Part shown: piece by piece, positions 11,487 to 22,463 of the stretch | How the letters are laid out: each line of letters begins with the position of its first letter | Numbering within the stretch: the stretch's first letter is position 1 | Assembly (NCBI RefSeq): GCF_003086295.3 | Contig: NC_092050.1 | Coordinates: 144,987,699 to 145,051,698 of the forward strand | DNA from: Arachis hypogaea | Taxonomy: Eukaryota > Streptophyta > Magnoliopsida > Fabales > Fabaceae | Direction of reading: 5' to 3' | Length of the DNA stretch: 64,000 nucleotides | Notes under the pieces: model-generated | The model's database searches: none | What the model was told of the DNA's origin: nothing | The model's input: the letters and a program-made list of their open reading frames with translations, nothing else | Program-made: the position numbers and the translations under genes

Positions 11487-12299
11487 AGGGGACAATAATA
11501 GAAGCCTCATCCAAAAAATACTGCAAAATCTATCAATCTCGGAGGAAGAAAAGGTCCTAACCATATCAGGTCAGGGTCGTTCCCCCGGAGTCAAGGAAGG
11601 AAAATAAACCCTCTCCTCAAGGTCCGACGACACCAACTCATGATTCTTCTCCTCATCCCTATCCCTACAAATTCTATGGAACCTCCGAAGTCGTACACAG
11701 TACTCAGGAACACACATTAAAACTATGGACTCCAGCCAGTCAGACATGCCATCCGGGATCTTAGTAGACATCTCAGCAATATTTTTGCGGGAAGACATAG
11801 GTCAAATATTCCTACAGTAAGAAAAAGAAAAATGGGATTACTACCAAACAACTCGGGCAAATAAAGAAACAACTCAGACAATAACAGTAAATAATCAAGT
11901 GTCAGATACAGCAGTAAAAGGAAAACTCCAGGACTCACACGAAAGTCTAGGGGCACCCTTTGGAGGCAACAACAGGGCAAAAACACAAAGAAGAGAAGTC
12001 GAAAATCTATACCCAAATAGTCCGAACACCTCTCAAACAAAAGGTCAAAACAAAAGCTAGAACTTTTGTACAAAAGGAGTCAGGCAACGATGAAAAGAAA
12101 CAGGAAAAGCAACAAACCCTAAGCAAAGCACACATTCTTCTCAAAGGCGAACGACAAAAGAAAGTCACAACAAACGATCAAAGACGCAAACTTTTTTGCA
12201 GAAAGAACCAAAGTTCTTCAGAGAGAAAGCATGCACAGTTGTTGAAAGTAAAAAAAGAGAGAGAAAAGAACGACTAACCTGTAGAAAAGAAGATGAGAA

Positions 12300-12617
12300 A
12301 TGGCTCAAATCAAGAACAACGAAGATACCAACTCCCAAACTCAAAAGGAAGAGCTCGACCTACTTCCAGAAGTCCGAGAAAGAGCTCGGATTAGAGAGGA
12401 AGCACTAAAGCGTCGAATGGACCTAAGGTCGGTCAGGAGAAGGGAAGCTAGCAGCCAACTGGAAAGGACCATACCAAATTGTTCAAAAGTACTGGGGAAA
12501 GGTCACCACAAAGTGTCCGACCTCGAGGGACGAGAGATACCAAGGTCATGGCATGCCTGCAATCTAAGAAGGGTGCCAGGCCGAGATCTAAAAATATTAC
12601 CCGACCTAGAAGGGTAA
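12300..12617 (+). pseudogene. Integrase C-terminal remnant
   Basis: In shifting frames the translation contains SQLERTIPNCSKVLGKGHHK, VSDLEGREIPRSWHACNLRR and RDLKILPDLEG. This is the usual end of integrase in this lineage. The catalytic core (zinc-binding HHCC and D,D-35-E) is not present. The region 11490-12300 is non-coding or unrecognisable, so pol has an internal deletion. Confidence 0.7.
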
Positions 12618-12830
12618 GCACTAACATGTACACACTCTTATTCATATCTTCATTTTATTGTTTAAAAGTTTGCAGATTTTCTAAAAAGTTTTCTACCAAG
12701 ACGCATTAATCTGAGCTTAAGAATTCATCGCCCGATTACGACAAGGTCGGCTAGGTGAAAACCAAATTCACCGCCCAATCACGACAAGGCCGGCAAGATG
12801 AAAGCGATAAAAATAGATTAATGCAAGAAG

Positions 12831-13170
12831 TTATAAAAAGTAATCCATAAAAAGTGGCCTGACGAGGTCTGACTAAAAATGGACTACTAAAAATAACTTA
12901 GCTACAGACCGACAGGAGAAGTCAGACCAAAACAATCAAAGCGACAAAGTTATAAAATGTAATCCATGAAAAGTGGCCTGACGAGGTCTGACTAAAAATG
13001 GACTACTAAAAATAACTTAAGAAGGACCGACAAAGAAGAAGTCGGACCAAAATGACCAACGCAAAAAGTTATAAAAAGTAATCCATGAAAAGTGGCCTGA
13101 CGAGGTCTGACTAAAAATGGATTACTAAAAATAACTTAAGAAGAATCGACAAAAGAAGTCGGACCAACGA
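12831..13170 (+). repeat. 119-bp tandem repeat, nearly three copies
   Basis: Units begin at 12831, 12950 and 13069 with TTATAAAA(A/T)GTAATCC and share AGTGGCCTGACGAGGTCTG. The first two are exactly 119 bp; the third is cut near 13170. It lies in the non-coding 3' region between integrase and the 3' LTR, where Tat elements often carry tandem repeats. Confidence 0.9.
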
Positions 13171-13790
13171 AAAGTGTGCGCTAAAAGGGAAACAGCTCTG
13201 CCCAAAAAGCCACGACTCCACGACAAGGCTATCAAAATTGTTCATACTGACTAAAAAGTGTTCTACGAGAACACTAAAAAGTTGTCAGACAAGTTTGCTC
13301 CAAGGACCACCCGACCAAGCAGAAAGTGGACAAAACCAAAAGTGATCAAAAAGAGGTCGGACAACAAAGTACCAACACTCTATAAAGATCCACAAAAGGG
13401 ACAAAGACATCTCGCAACGGCCAGAGGAAGACCAGGAATGCTTTGCTGAAAGGTACGGAGTCTTGAAAAAAAGACACTACTTAAAAGGCAAAAGCACAAA
13501 TCAAAACGGCGCTAAAAAGTCATCCAAAAAAATTATAAAAAGGTTCTCCATTGGAACACTACCTAAAAAGTTGTTGGATTATGACTAAAAAGCCCGAGCA
13601 GTGAAGACAAACAAGTCGGAAGAAGGCTGAAAAGACCTCTCAACAAACTAAAAAGGGCAATACCAGACTCGCACAAAGGAGAAACTACTCAAGATCGACC
13701 AAAGTCAGGATGCTTGAGCACAACTTCCCCAAAAATATTGAAGCTCTGAAAGCACGACCTCATGGAAAGATCGAACTCAAGCAGGGGCAC

Positions 13791-14352
13791 TGTTCATACA
13801 TCGGTTCGAGCAATAAAGGACCGGGTTGGCCGACCTCTTAGAAGGTTGGCCTATGACCGACCTCTTGGAAGGTTGGCCCATTACCGATCTCTTCACAAAG
13901 AGTTCGGCCGAATCAACATAAGAGGCCTAAACAGGCCCAAACGAAGGGACACAACCCAATCTAAAGGCAGCCAAAGCCTAGAAAGATAAAGGCGATTTCC
14001 CGTAAAGATAAGATGACTTCACTAAAAGATAAGATAAGATAACTAACTTATCTTATCTAAGAAGGTCAGCCAACACTACTATAAATACACTGGAGCACCC
14101 AGGTATAACATATACTCTGATCTACACTAAAAACCTGCTTAAAGCCCATGCTAACTTAAGCATCGGAGTCTCTTGCAGGTACCACCACCCTCCGGTGACG
14201 AAGGATTAGCAGCATCTCCAGCTCCACCAGTTCCACCAGGTCGGACACGACAGCTCCAGCCACCAGATCCAACAAGTCAGACACGACAGCTCCGGCCACC
14301 ACAGCAGATCTCATCCGAGATCGACCTTCAGTTTCAGGTAACCCTCGAAACA
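13791..14352 (+). repeat. 3' LTR of the Tat-clade element
   Basis: It is the same sequence class as 8513-9080 and ends CCTCGAAACA, followed by GTTAG. It has a small extra duplication near 13845-13870 and a shorter array of the CAGGTCGGACACGACAGCTC motif than the 5' copy. Confidence 0.9.
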
Positions 14353-14357
14353 GTTAG

Positions 14358-15381
14358 GTATATAAAAAAATTATATTACCAATTAGTCACTATATATAAA
14401 GATATATATGTAATATTTTATAAAAAATATTATATTACTATAAATAATTTTAATTATTTATTTCAGATTTAGACATAAAACATTTCACAACTTTGCCTTC
14501 TTTTTTTTTTTATTAAGGTCTATTCCAATAGACTAGCCCAAACTGCAGATAATCGAATCCCAACTGAATGAATGAACTCTTGACCCTTCTATAGATTTAT
14601 TTGTCTAAAACAGGACAAAATTGTAATTAATATTTTTATTTTCGATCGTTAAATAATATACCAATAGTTTAATAGTTGGAAAGAATTTTAAGTGTACCAA
14701 ATATATCTGTGTTCCAATAATTTTAATCATTAATTTTAATTAAAAAATATATATAATATACATTAATTAAAATCAATAATTAAGATTATTAGAACTCCAA
14801 TATTCTAAGTATATTTAAAAACTTCTCTGATGATTATACTAAATATCCAGACACTTACTTGTATCAGAAGTTAGAGGTGAATGCTTCACCTTTTTCTATC
14901 AGGCTAAAATGGTGACTTTTAATATGTACCTGTAATATTTTTTTGTTATTAAATATTTTTGTTTGTCAATCAATAATAGTTTAAAAATAATAAAAAATTA
15001 GTCTAAATAATTTAAAGTGATATTATTTAATATTAATTAATTATTGTTAAAATAATTATATATAATTTTAAATGTAATAAATATACAATTATAAATATTA
15101 TATGTATAAAATTATAAATATTATATTATATAACATAATTTTAATATTATCTCTCAAATATTTCTGTTTACCAATTAATATATAAATTTGATATAACAAA
15201 TATAATAAAATCGATTATTCGTTCCTAACTAATTTGTAAAAGTGACACAAATTTGTATAACAAACATAATAAATTTGTCTTCTTTTTTTTCTTGGTTAGG
15301 GTTATGTATAATGGACTAACCCAAAACTAGATAACCAAGCCCAATCCATTGGATGAACTCTTCCATATGCTCATTTGTTGC
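14358..15381. other. AT-rich intergenic DNA with an internal segmental duplication
   Basis: No gene is seen. The stretch around 14500-14670 (GACTAGCCCAAACTGCAGATAATCG, ATGAACTCTT, ATTGTAATTAATATTTTTAT) is repeated in diverged form at 15290-15380 and continues at 16100-16190, where the second copy is split by a hAT element. Confidence 0.55.
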
Positions 15382-15947
15382 TAGGGGTGTCCGCGGATCG
15401 GATCGGATCGGATCGGATATGGCTAAAATTTCGATCCGATCCGCACTAAAATCATCGGATCGGATCGGATCCAATATCCGCAGTTTTTAAGGTTGGATCC
15501 GATCCGATCCGATCCGCACGTTTGCGGATCGGATCGGATCAGATATCGGATATATCCGCAAAACACAAAAATATTTTTAAAAGCTTATTTTTATTAAAAA
15601 AATATCAATAAAATTTATTTTTTCTATTCTTTTAAATATGTTTACTCTTAAAATAATATTAAACATATTTTTCTTGAATAATAAATTAAAATAATTTAAC
15701 ATATATGATAATTATTAGTTAAAATAAAACATAAAAAGAATATTTTACTTATTTATTTCTTTATTTTTGCGGATACGCGGATATGCGGATACAAACACAA
15801 AATTCGCAATCCGATTCGATTAGTGTGTGGATCCGATCCGATCCAATCCGAAAGCCTTGCGGATCGGATCCATATCCACAATTTTCGGATCGGATTCGGA
15901 TAAACACCGCGGATATGCGGATCGGATCCGATCCATGGACACCCCTA
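15382..15947. mobile_element. Non-autonomous hAT element, 566 bp, TSD TTTGTTGC
   Basis: The ends are TAGGGGTGTCC and GGACACCCCTA, with an exact 8-bp duplication TTTGTTGC at 15374-15381 and 15948-15955. Both subterminal regions consist of iterated GGATC/GATCC pentamers (for example GGATCGGATCGGATCGGAT), in opposite orientations around an AT-rich core. There is no transposase. Confidence 0.9.
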
Positions 15948-15955
15948 TTTGTTGC

Positions 15956-16649
15956 AGCTGAGGCCTTGCATCACCTGCCTCACTGCGAGCTGTTCGAATT
16001 CTCAATAAGGAATATAAAATCTATGTTAGTAGTAGTAGTGTGTGTAAATAGGTATATTGTGTAATCTAAAATTGGGGTTGTCCAATTCATCGATAAAAAA
16101 AAAAAGCTCATTTGCTCAACAATGGATAACATTGTAATTAATATTTTTTATCTACTGCATTATATAATATACTAATATTTGCTCATTGGTATATTGGTGT
16201 TTGCTACGGTACGATGATAAATTCATACGTACCGATACGTTTAAAATATGGACAAATAACAATAAGACATGTGGAATTTATTTTTCACGTCAGCATTTAA
16301 TTTTTTCTTTTTTAAATATATAATATATCATCACTTTTATTAAAACACCCTTTTAATTAAATAAAAATAAAAAACATTTATTTATTTAATTTTATAAAAA
16401 GACTTAAACATCCTTCCTTTATTTGATTAGACAAAAATACCCATTTAAATTAATCAAATTTTAGAATTCAATTAATCCTAATTTTATAGTTTCAAATAAT
16501 TGAAACAACAAAACAAAAACATATTAAAAAAAACAAAAAATCAAAATTGTTCTTCATCTGTGTTAAACATATTAAAAAAATAAAAAATCAAAATTGTTCT
16601 TCATCTGGGTTCAGTCTGTTCACGCCTCTGAAGGTTTCAATCTTTTTCA
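15956..16649. other. Intergenic DNA
   Basis: No gene is seen. A short AAACATATTAAAAAAA..CAAAAATCAAAATTGTTCTTCATCTG segment is duplicated in tandem at about 16517-16560 and 16566-16607, just before the leader segment. Confidence 0.5.
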
Positions 16650-17240
16650 TCTTCTTATCTCCTCTTCCTATCCTCTCTCTCTGCTACTCGATCTCTCTCA
16701 TCTATCTCACTGTGCGTCGCACACAAGACGCCAACGTTTTGCTGGGATGCCCTAGCCAATTACCCAACCCAGCAACCTTAGCTCCACACCGGTTAAACGC
16801 GAACCCATCCCTCCCATCACCCTCGAGCTCCTCCTTCCTCTCTCCGTCATCGATCTCACTCCCTCACCTCCGTCCATCTCCCGCCGCCGTCGCCAAAACG
16901 AGCTTCGAAGCCACCGTCGTTATCGTGCAGCTCTGTTCCACCATCGTGCAGCTACTGTTTCAGCTTTGAAAGCACCGTCGCGCAGCTTGGTTCCATCGTC
17001 GCCGGGCTTGCCTCCTTTTTCCGTGGCGCAGCTCTGTTCCATCGTCACCGGCGCTATCTCTGTTCCACCTGCCATCCCTTCGGTCGTGCCCTTGTCTCCC
17101 TCTTGCTTAGGATCTGCTCTGCTCTGTTCTAGGGCTTCTAGCTTCTAGGTTTTTTTTTTATAATAATTATTGAATAATTGTTGTTAGTTAATTTGTGAAC
17201 TTGTTATGGGTTGAATAATTGTTGAATAAGTATTAATTAA
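16650..17240 (+). other. GC-rich leader segment, copy 1
   Basis: This pyrimidine- and CCG-rich stretch resembles a plant 5' UTR or first exon. The same stretch occurs inverted at 29400-30683, where it is again joined to a KIN17 exon. Copy 1 retains the uninterrupted target site of the hAT insertion seen in copy 2 (ATCGTGCAGCTACTG near 16938-16952). It has frames open over 60-140 codons but no recognisable protein. A role as promoter/leader of a chimeric unit is inferred. Confidence 0.6.
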
Positions 17241-17243
17241 TCT

Positions 17244-17523
17244 ATGAATCTTACTGTTTTTACTGTGAATTACTCCATTGTTAATGATTCTGATAATTCA
17301 TCGAAGAAGGCTGTGTTTGATGAGGATGAGGAAGATAAATACAAGGAAAGGAATTCGGGAAATAGTTTGAAGAGAAAAGAGAGTGGTGGTGGAGGAAAGT
17401 CAACCTTGGAAGAATTGATAAGGGAAGAGGAGAAGAAAAAGGAGAAAATCAACAGGAAGGACTATTGGTTGCGTGAGGGAATCATTGTTAAGGTTATGAG
17501 CAAGGCCTTGGCAGAGAAGGGGT
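17244..17523 (+). pseudogene. KIN17 (DNA/RNA-binding protein) exon fragment, copy 1
   Basis: The translation contains KKAVFDEDEEDKYKERN, STLEELIREEEKKKEKINRK and DYWLREGIIVKVMSKALAEK, followed by GY. This is the segment before and into the C-terminal KOW region of KIN17, a conserved nuclear protein linked to DNA repair and RNA metabolism. The N-terminal zinc finger and winged helix, and the KOW core, are absent. At about 17523 the KIN17 sequence ends abruptly and alpha-L-fucosidase sequence begins within 30 bases. A near-identical fragment on the other strand at 29076-29373 continues slightly further (GYYKQKGVV) before joining a different gene. Confidence 0.82.
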
Positions 17524-17551
17524 ATGGAGTATTTCTTTAACAATGGAGTAA

Positions 17552-18180
17552 TATGGAGAGATAAAAGACGTATTTTTGGATGGTGCAAAAGGAGAAGGGG
17601 AGAAGGACATGGAGTATTTCTTTCACACTTGGTTCTCTCTCATTCACCAGCTTCATCCCGCCGCCATTATATTTTCTGATGCTGGTCTTGACACTAGGTG
17701 GGTTGGGAATGAACTTGGTCTTGGTGCCTCTACTTGTTGGTCTATTTACAACTCCACTCTCACTCCAATTGGTGGCATTTACAATGATCCTCAGTGGGTT
17801 ACTTAAATTCCTACGCTTTAAGCTCTATGCTTTGTTATGCCTTGTCTCAGATTGTTCAATGTTTTCTTTGTTTCTAACAGATATGCGGCCGAGGGAGATC
17901 CGGCTGGTCATGAGTGGGTACCTGCCCTCTGTGATGTCTCAATCAGACCTGGTTGGTTTTTGGCATCCTTTAGAACTTCCAAAGTCTGCAATCAATCTGC
18001 TTGAAATATACTATTAAGTCGGTTGGTCGAAATTGTCACTTGCTACTCAATGTGCCTCCAAACTTGTTGGGTCTCATTTCACCCGAGGATATCCAAGTTC
18101 TTCAAGAGTTCACTGAACTCAGAAGATCCATATTCTCCAACAATTTCGCTATAAATGCGCTTCTTCAAGCCAGCAGCACG
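17552..18180 (+). pseudogene. Alpha-L-fucosidase (GH29, FUC1-like) C-terminal exons, frameshifted
   Basis: The first exon reads YGEIKDVFLDGAKGEGEKD, MEYFFHTWFSLIHQL and IFSDAGLDTRWVGNE, typical of plant GH29 alpha-L-fucosidase 1, which removes fucose from xyloglucan and N-glycans in the apoplast. After an intron-like gap, a second exon at about 17880-18180 gives EGDPAGHEWVPALCDVS, SVGRNCHLLLNVPP and ISPEDIQVLQEFTELRRS. An extra T near 17960 (after the GW of IRPGW) and another at about 18014 (before KSVGRN) shift the frame. The N-terminal two-thirds is missing, including the usual nucleophile region. It is a dead fragment lying immediately behind KIN17 in the same orientation. Confidence 0.85.
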
Positions 18181-18342
18181 CGAGGAGAAGGAGGAGGAGG
18201 AGGAGGAACTTGTGATTCACAGTTTAGTAGTGGAGGTATATATTTACTTAACTAGTGTATCACAACTACAGTTTTCACTTTTCAGGTGCATATCTTCCCC
18301 ATTTATGTATGTTTAATTATGAAATGTTATAATAACTACTAG

Positions 18343-19170
18343 GAAATACTTTTACACCCAACACTGCAAACATAAGTGGCAGAGGCTTCTTAGGTGCTCC
18401 AAGAAGCCCCTTCTCTACCCAGCGGAGTCAACAATGTTCCCGAATTCAACTTCTAAGCAGCCATCCTTTGGCTTCAATGACTTGAGCTCCACTCCAATGT
18501 TTCAGACTACACCAGATGTTCAATCTCCGTAAGTCCTTGGTTGCATTATGTTAATTAATTCAGAACTAGTTACGACAATTTAACTAATTTTTATTTTCAC
18601 TGTTCACCCAAAATTAGCTCAACTTTTTCCGTGTATTATTGCCTGGCCATATACAATAGTGCATAGATAATCCCCTTTTAACTGTTCTATTATGGACCTT
18701 TTGATGAAAAGAGGCACAACTTTAAAATTTGTGTTGGAAGTTACAGAACTTATTATCTCATGGATCAAATGTATTTTGTTTAGTCATCTAGTTATAGTTT
18801 ATAAAGTAGAAAGCCTCCAATTTACATCAGTATTGAACTTGTGTGGAAACGTCAAATTTTGCTTAATGCAGAAGCTTTTTGAGGTTATCTTTGTGGAATT
18901 TCAAAATGTAAATGGCTTCACATGTAAGTTACAAATTACATGGCATGTATTCTTGTTTTCTATTTCTGCAGAAGCATGTCCCAAGGAGAGAATGTTTCCA
19001 CAGATCTCAGTATTTGGTTAAAAGAGAAATGGAATCCTGGAGAGGTAATCATCATCTTACACTGTGTTCTAGCTGTTAATGTTGGTAAAAAAATGGTCTT
19101 CTATTTTAATTTATTTTTATTCAAATCTCAGATTCCCGAAGAAGCTCCTCCAGATTCAGTTGTTCGGTAG
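18343..19170 (+). pseudogene. Zinc finger CCCH16 / NUP42-like C-terminal exons
   Basis: Three exons connect in phase: 18343-18528 (GFLGAPRSPFSTQRS, then FPNSTSKQPSFGFNDLSS), 18972-19044 (MSQGENVSTDLSIWLKEKWNPGE) and 19132-19170 (IPEEAPPDSVVR, stop). The end motif WLKEKW..GEIPEEAPP is what I recall from plant CCCH-type NUP42-like nucleoporin proteins, and the FG-containing Ser-rich text fits. The CCCH finger and N-terminus are absent. A small frame change lies inside the first exon near 18425. It follows the fucosidase fragment in the same orientation, so three unrelated 3'-gene parts are lined up behind one leader. Confidence 0.55.
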
Positions 19171-19701
19171 AAATTCACAAACATAGCGCTCTGTACTATG
19201 TTAACAAGATTCAACAGTGATGTTAGTTGTATTTTTATTATGTTTGATTATGTCAGATCAATAGCATATCAAAAATTGCTCTGGCTTTAGGATAGTTGAT
19301 TTATATCAATTGATTTTGCAAAGAGCCGAGTGAATATTCAAAGGCCTTTAATGTAATTCATAACTGTTAAAATATTCTGATCTCATTTTGAGCCAGAATC
19401 ATAAAATATATAGTTCTTACATTGGATGCCATATAGATTGAATCTTCTTTTTGTAATTTTCCAAATTTCATATTACAAGAGTAAAGAAAAACATATGTAC
19501 ATGAACCAGAAATGACTATGCTGAGAATGGAAGACTTAATTGAAGCCTAAGTAATTCCATTGAAAGCATGCCTATTTTTACAACTAGAGTATGTACATAA
19601 CTTTGAAATATGCTAAACAAAAGGAAATTACATATATCTAAATCAAAGAATACTTTTTTCTTCTTCTTCTTCTTCATAATCAAATGCAAAGTGCAATCTG
19701 A
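19171..19701. other. Non-coding DNA between convergent gene fragments
   Basis: No exon is recognised. A CTT/TTC run lies near 19655-19675. The flanking fragments point towards each other. Confidence 0.5.
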
Positions 19702-20448
19702 TTAGACACTAGAAATGTGATCAGTGCCAATATCTGATCCAATAGTAGATCTATGAAATGTGAAAGATTCAGCCAATTTCACTGCATCTGAGACTCTAAC
19801 CTTGTTCCTTGTTGACCTACAACAGTGGCTGCAACCTTAGCTGCTATTGAACCTATGCTTTTCAAATCAGATATGCCTCTTAGAACACCATAAAGTATGC
19901 CGCATGCATATGCATCTCCAGCACCACAAGTATCTACCGGAACACATGGAAACGGGAGAATGTATACGGCTTCACCCTTTAGACCGATGTAGGAGCCTCT
20001 ATGACCGTCAGTTACTGATACTAGCGGAACAAAGTGGCTCAGATACCTTGTAACCGAAGGAGAGCTTTCCTTTGCGTCGAAATTGCAGAGCGCTCTGGCC
20101 TCATCACTGTTTGCGAAGATTAAATCTGCATGATTCCCAATAATTTCCCTGATGAAAGAAGAAATTGCAGCATGGAAAGGAATGAACTCTGGGTCTGCAT
20201 AAATCTATGGAGAATAATGTCAAGTAATAATAATCTTACCAGAAATCATCATAGTGTCTCTCAATGCAGGAGACATCTGAGGCTGTTACTGCAACGAAGG
20301 CACCGTTACTGCGAGCTTTCTGACATGCTTCTGTTATTGCTCTAATAGTATCGGGTAGTTCAAATAGATACCCTTCAACAACAAGTATGTTGGTCTTGGT
20401 AACCGCATTAGCCAAGATTTTGTCATAGTTAACAGTTGATGATGTACC
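19702..20448 (-). pseudogene. pfkB-type carbohydrate kinase, last two exons, one frameshift
   Basis: Exon 20448-20240 reads GTSSTVNYDKILANAVTKTN and TASDVSCIERHYDDFW. A GTAAG donor follows. Exon 20148-19702 continues EIIGNHADLIFANSDEARAL, SVTDGHRGSYIGLKGEAVY and VPVDTCGAGDAYACGILYG. The DTCGAGDAYACG signature is the pfkB catalytic/anion-hole motif with its Asp. Just after VVGQQGTR one base is missing, so VSDAVKLAESF and the stop at 19702 lie in another frame. The family resembles chloroplast NARA5-type kinases. The 5' exons are not found upstream on this strand. The fragment lies downstream, in minus orientation, of the leader arm at 21690-22440, as if driven by it. Confidence 0.85.
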
Positions 20449-21689
20449 CTGCCCCCAGATTACAAATATTAGCATCTTCACCATTGATATTGTGACAGAA
20501 AATAAACAAGTTGGAAGAGAAAACTAGTAGAAAGCCAAGATAACCATTTTTCACTCCTAGATTGATGCTTAAAAGTAGAAATAAATAATAGTGCATGAAA
20601 GAATAACTCCCAAGTCTTTTTTTTCTTCAATGTACAAAATGAAATACAAAGTGAACAATTCAACTCCAAAACAAAACTCAAGAAACTTTGGGCAACTCGC
20701 ATAGCTCAACTATTCAACATGCCATTTAGATGTCTCAATGTTCTTCTCATTGTATGGATATACATAAAAACAAAGAGGATCAAAACTATACAAACCAATC
20801 CACATATACTTAGAAACAGGTTATCAGTTAACAAAGAATCTACAAACTTCTTTTTTTGTCCGTCCGAAACAACCAACTTTAGCTTCAAATTAATTGAGTT
20901 GGCTGCAAAAAGCTTACCAAGCCAATTGCAAGGAAAAACAAAGAGACTTTTCCAAGAATGATTTATACAACTGAAGTCTACATCAAAGAAATGAAGCACA
21001 AGGAAGATTAGATATATAACTGAAATTTTTCCCCGAAAAAGACAAACTGATTGGTTGATAGCTGCATTCAGAATTATAACCATATATTCACATAAAAACA
21101 GAAAACAAAGAAAAATCCATGGAAGAAGATGAAAATGCTAGGTTGAACCTATAAAATAAAAAATCCTGATTGTTCTGAAACACCACAATAATACAAGGAA
21201 ACGGAAAGTACCTTTTAGAAAGCTGATGCCAAAATTAGCGACTTTACTGCAAGAAATGTCAAGACTCTCCAAACACGCCAACTCTGGAAGAAAATTGAAT
21301 AAAATACATTATTTTGTTAATCATTGAACCATGTGTTGACTAAGACAACAATTTTACCATCGCAAGTTTTCATCTTCCACTCAATGAACAATTTATTAAA
21401 TCAACCACAGCAAAACACAATATAACAATCAAAAGGTAGAGAGCAACACCAAAACAATAATTTAGTAAATTAACAAGTTAATAAGATCAATTAAAACTGA
21501 AAATCAAAGTAACAAGAACAATTAACATTTTAAACTACAGAAAACTAACAACAAAATAAGAACAAGAAAACATACTAACCATGAAAACAACAATAAAAAA
21601 AATAATAACTGAATAATTAATACAAGAACAAGAAGAAGGAAAAAAATCACCCTAGGATGGAGCAGTTCTGAAATTCAAACAGTACAGGA
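20449..21689 (-). other. Non-coding DNA between leader arm and pfkB fragment
   Basis: Long AT-rich frames exist on both strands but none resembles a protein. It may be an intron of a chimeric minus-strand transcript joining the leader (beyond 21690) to the pfkB exons; this is inference. Confidence 0.4.
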
Positions 21690-22440
21690 AAAGGGAGGAG
21701 CTTTAAATCGCGATGGAGATGGCTAAATGGAGGCAGACAATGGCGGAACGGTGGCTGAAAGGCCGCGAAACAGAGGCTGAACAGAGGCTCGAACACGTGG
21801 CGTAGAGGACTGAACAGAGGGCTAAGCAGCTCGAACAAGGGTTGGCCAAAAAGGGCAGAACAAGGGTTGGCCAAAAAACAGACGCAGAAGCTTGGCCAAA
21901 AAGGAGGCAGATGCGCAGCGAACAAGGGCGACGTTGCGCCGAAGCTGTAGCAGCGGTGGTGGCTGGACGTTGAGGAATGGCGACGAGAGATGGCTGCTTC
22001 AGTGCTTCCTCCAAGCTGCATCCGAGTTCTCTTCTGTCTTCTCTACGTTCTTCAGTGTGTTCGTTCAGAGGCCAGAGAGAGGGAAGTGAGGGAGTGAGGA
22101 GGAGCTCAATGAGAGGAAGGAGGAGAGTGGCTGAGTGAGACTGTGTGAGAGAGGAGAGGGCAAGAGAGTGCTGCGCATTTTCCGTATTGGTTAAGGGTTA
22201 GGGTTCCTCTAACCAACAGCACCGTTTTGAGCAAATTTTTAGAAAATCGGTCGGGTCCCGGTTCGGTTCGACCGACCGGTTCTTAACCGGTTCAACAGTC
22301 TAATGACGGTTTCTGAATCTTTCGGTTTTGATATATGACCAATTCGTTTTTTATACCGGTTCTTAACCGGTTCAACGGTCCAATGACGGTTTCTGAATCT
22401 TTCGGTTTTGATATATGACCAATTCGTTTTTTATACCGGT
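21690..22440 (-). mobile_element. Left arm of an inverted pair of hAT-type leader segments
   Basis: Read on the minus strand, this holds CCGACCGG-rich terminal DNA (22240-22440), then GGTTAGAGGAACCC, then a GC-rich 5'-exon-like region with LFGQ-type direct repeats (TTGGCCAAAAAG repeated near 21845, 21870 and 21893). It is an inverted, roughly colinear copy of 23580-24265. The outer end lacks the CAAGGTTCTGAAAACC-type terminus and appears truncated at about 22463. A near-exact 65-bp direct duplication (TTCTTAACCGGTTCAAC..) is seen at 22281-22372. Confidence 0.65.
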
Positions 22441-22463
22441 TCACGGTTCGACCGACCGGTTCA

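Larger units (their letters stand above)
8513..14352 (+). mobile_element. Ty3/gypsy LTR retrotransposon (Tat/OTA clade), complete ends, decayed inside
   Basis: Two LTRs of 568 and 562 bp begin TGTTCATACATCGG and end CCTCGAAACA. They are flanked by an exact 5-bp duplication GTTAG (8508-8512 and 14353-14357). A primer binding site follows the 5' LTR and a purine-rich GCAGGGGC precedes the 3' LTR. Inside, gag, an RNase H pair and the integrase C-terminus can be read in order. The protease, most of reverse transcriptase including the YxDD region, and most of integrase are missing. The archaeal-type RNase H after the first RNase H places it in the Tat lineage (Ogre/Retand relatives). The LTRs differ by scattered substitutions and a small insertion in the 3' copy (a repeat of the GACCTCTTGGAAGGTTGG segment). 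It cannot be autonomous. Confidence 0.9.

Noticed and set aside
16196..19700. Tried to find Helitron ends (TC start, hairpin plus CTRR) around the KIN17-FUC1-CCCH16 array
   Set aside because: No convincing hairpin with CTRR followed by T was found, so the carrier type is left open.
20706..21083. 125-aa minus-strand ORF with a hydrophobic segment
   Set aside because: AT-rich, no recognised motif, no consistent splice or codon pattern; not called as a gene.
21703..22014. Ser/Arg/Leu-rich ORFs in the leader arms (also 23810-24307 and 52701-53105)
   Set aside because: Several frames are open at once on both strands, as expected of GC-rich leaders without stops; none resembles a protein family.
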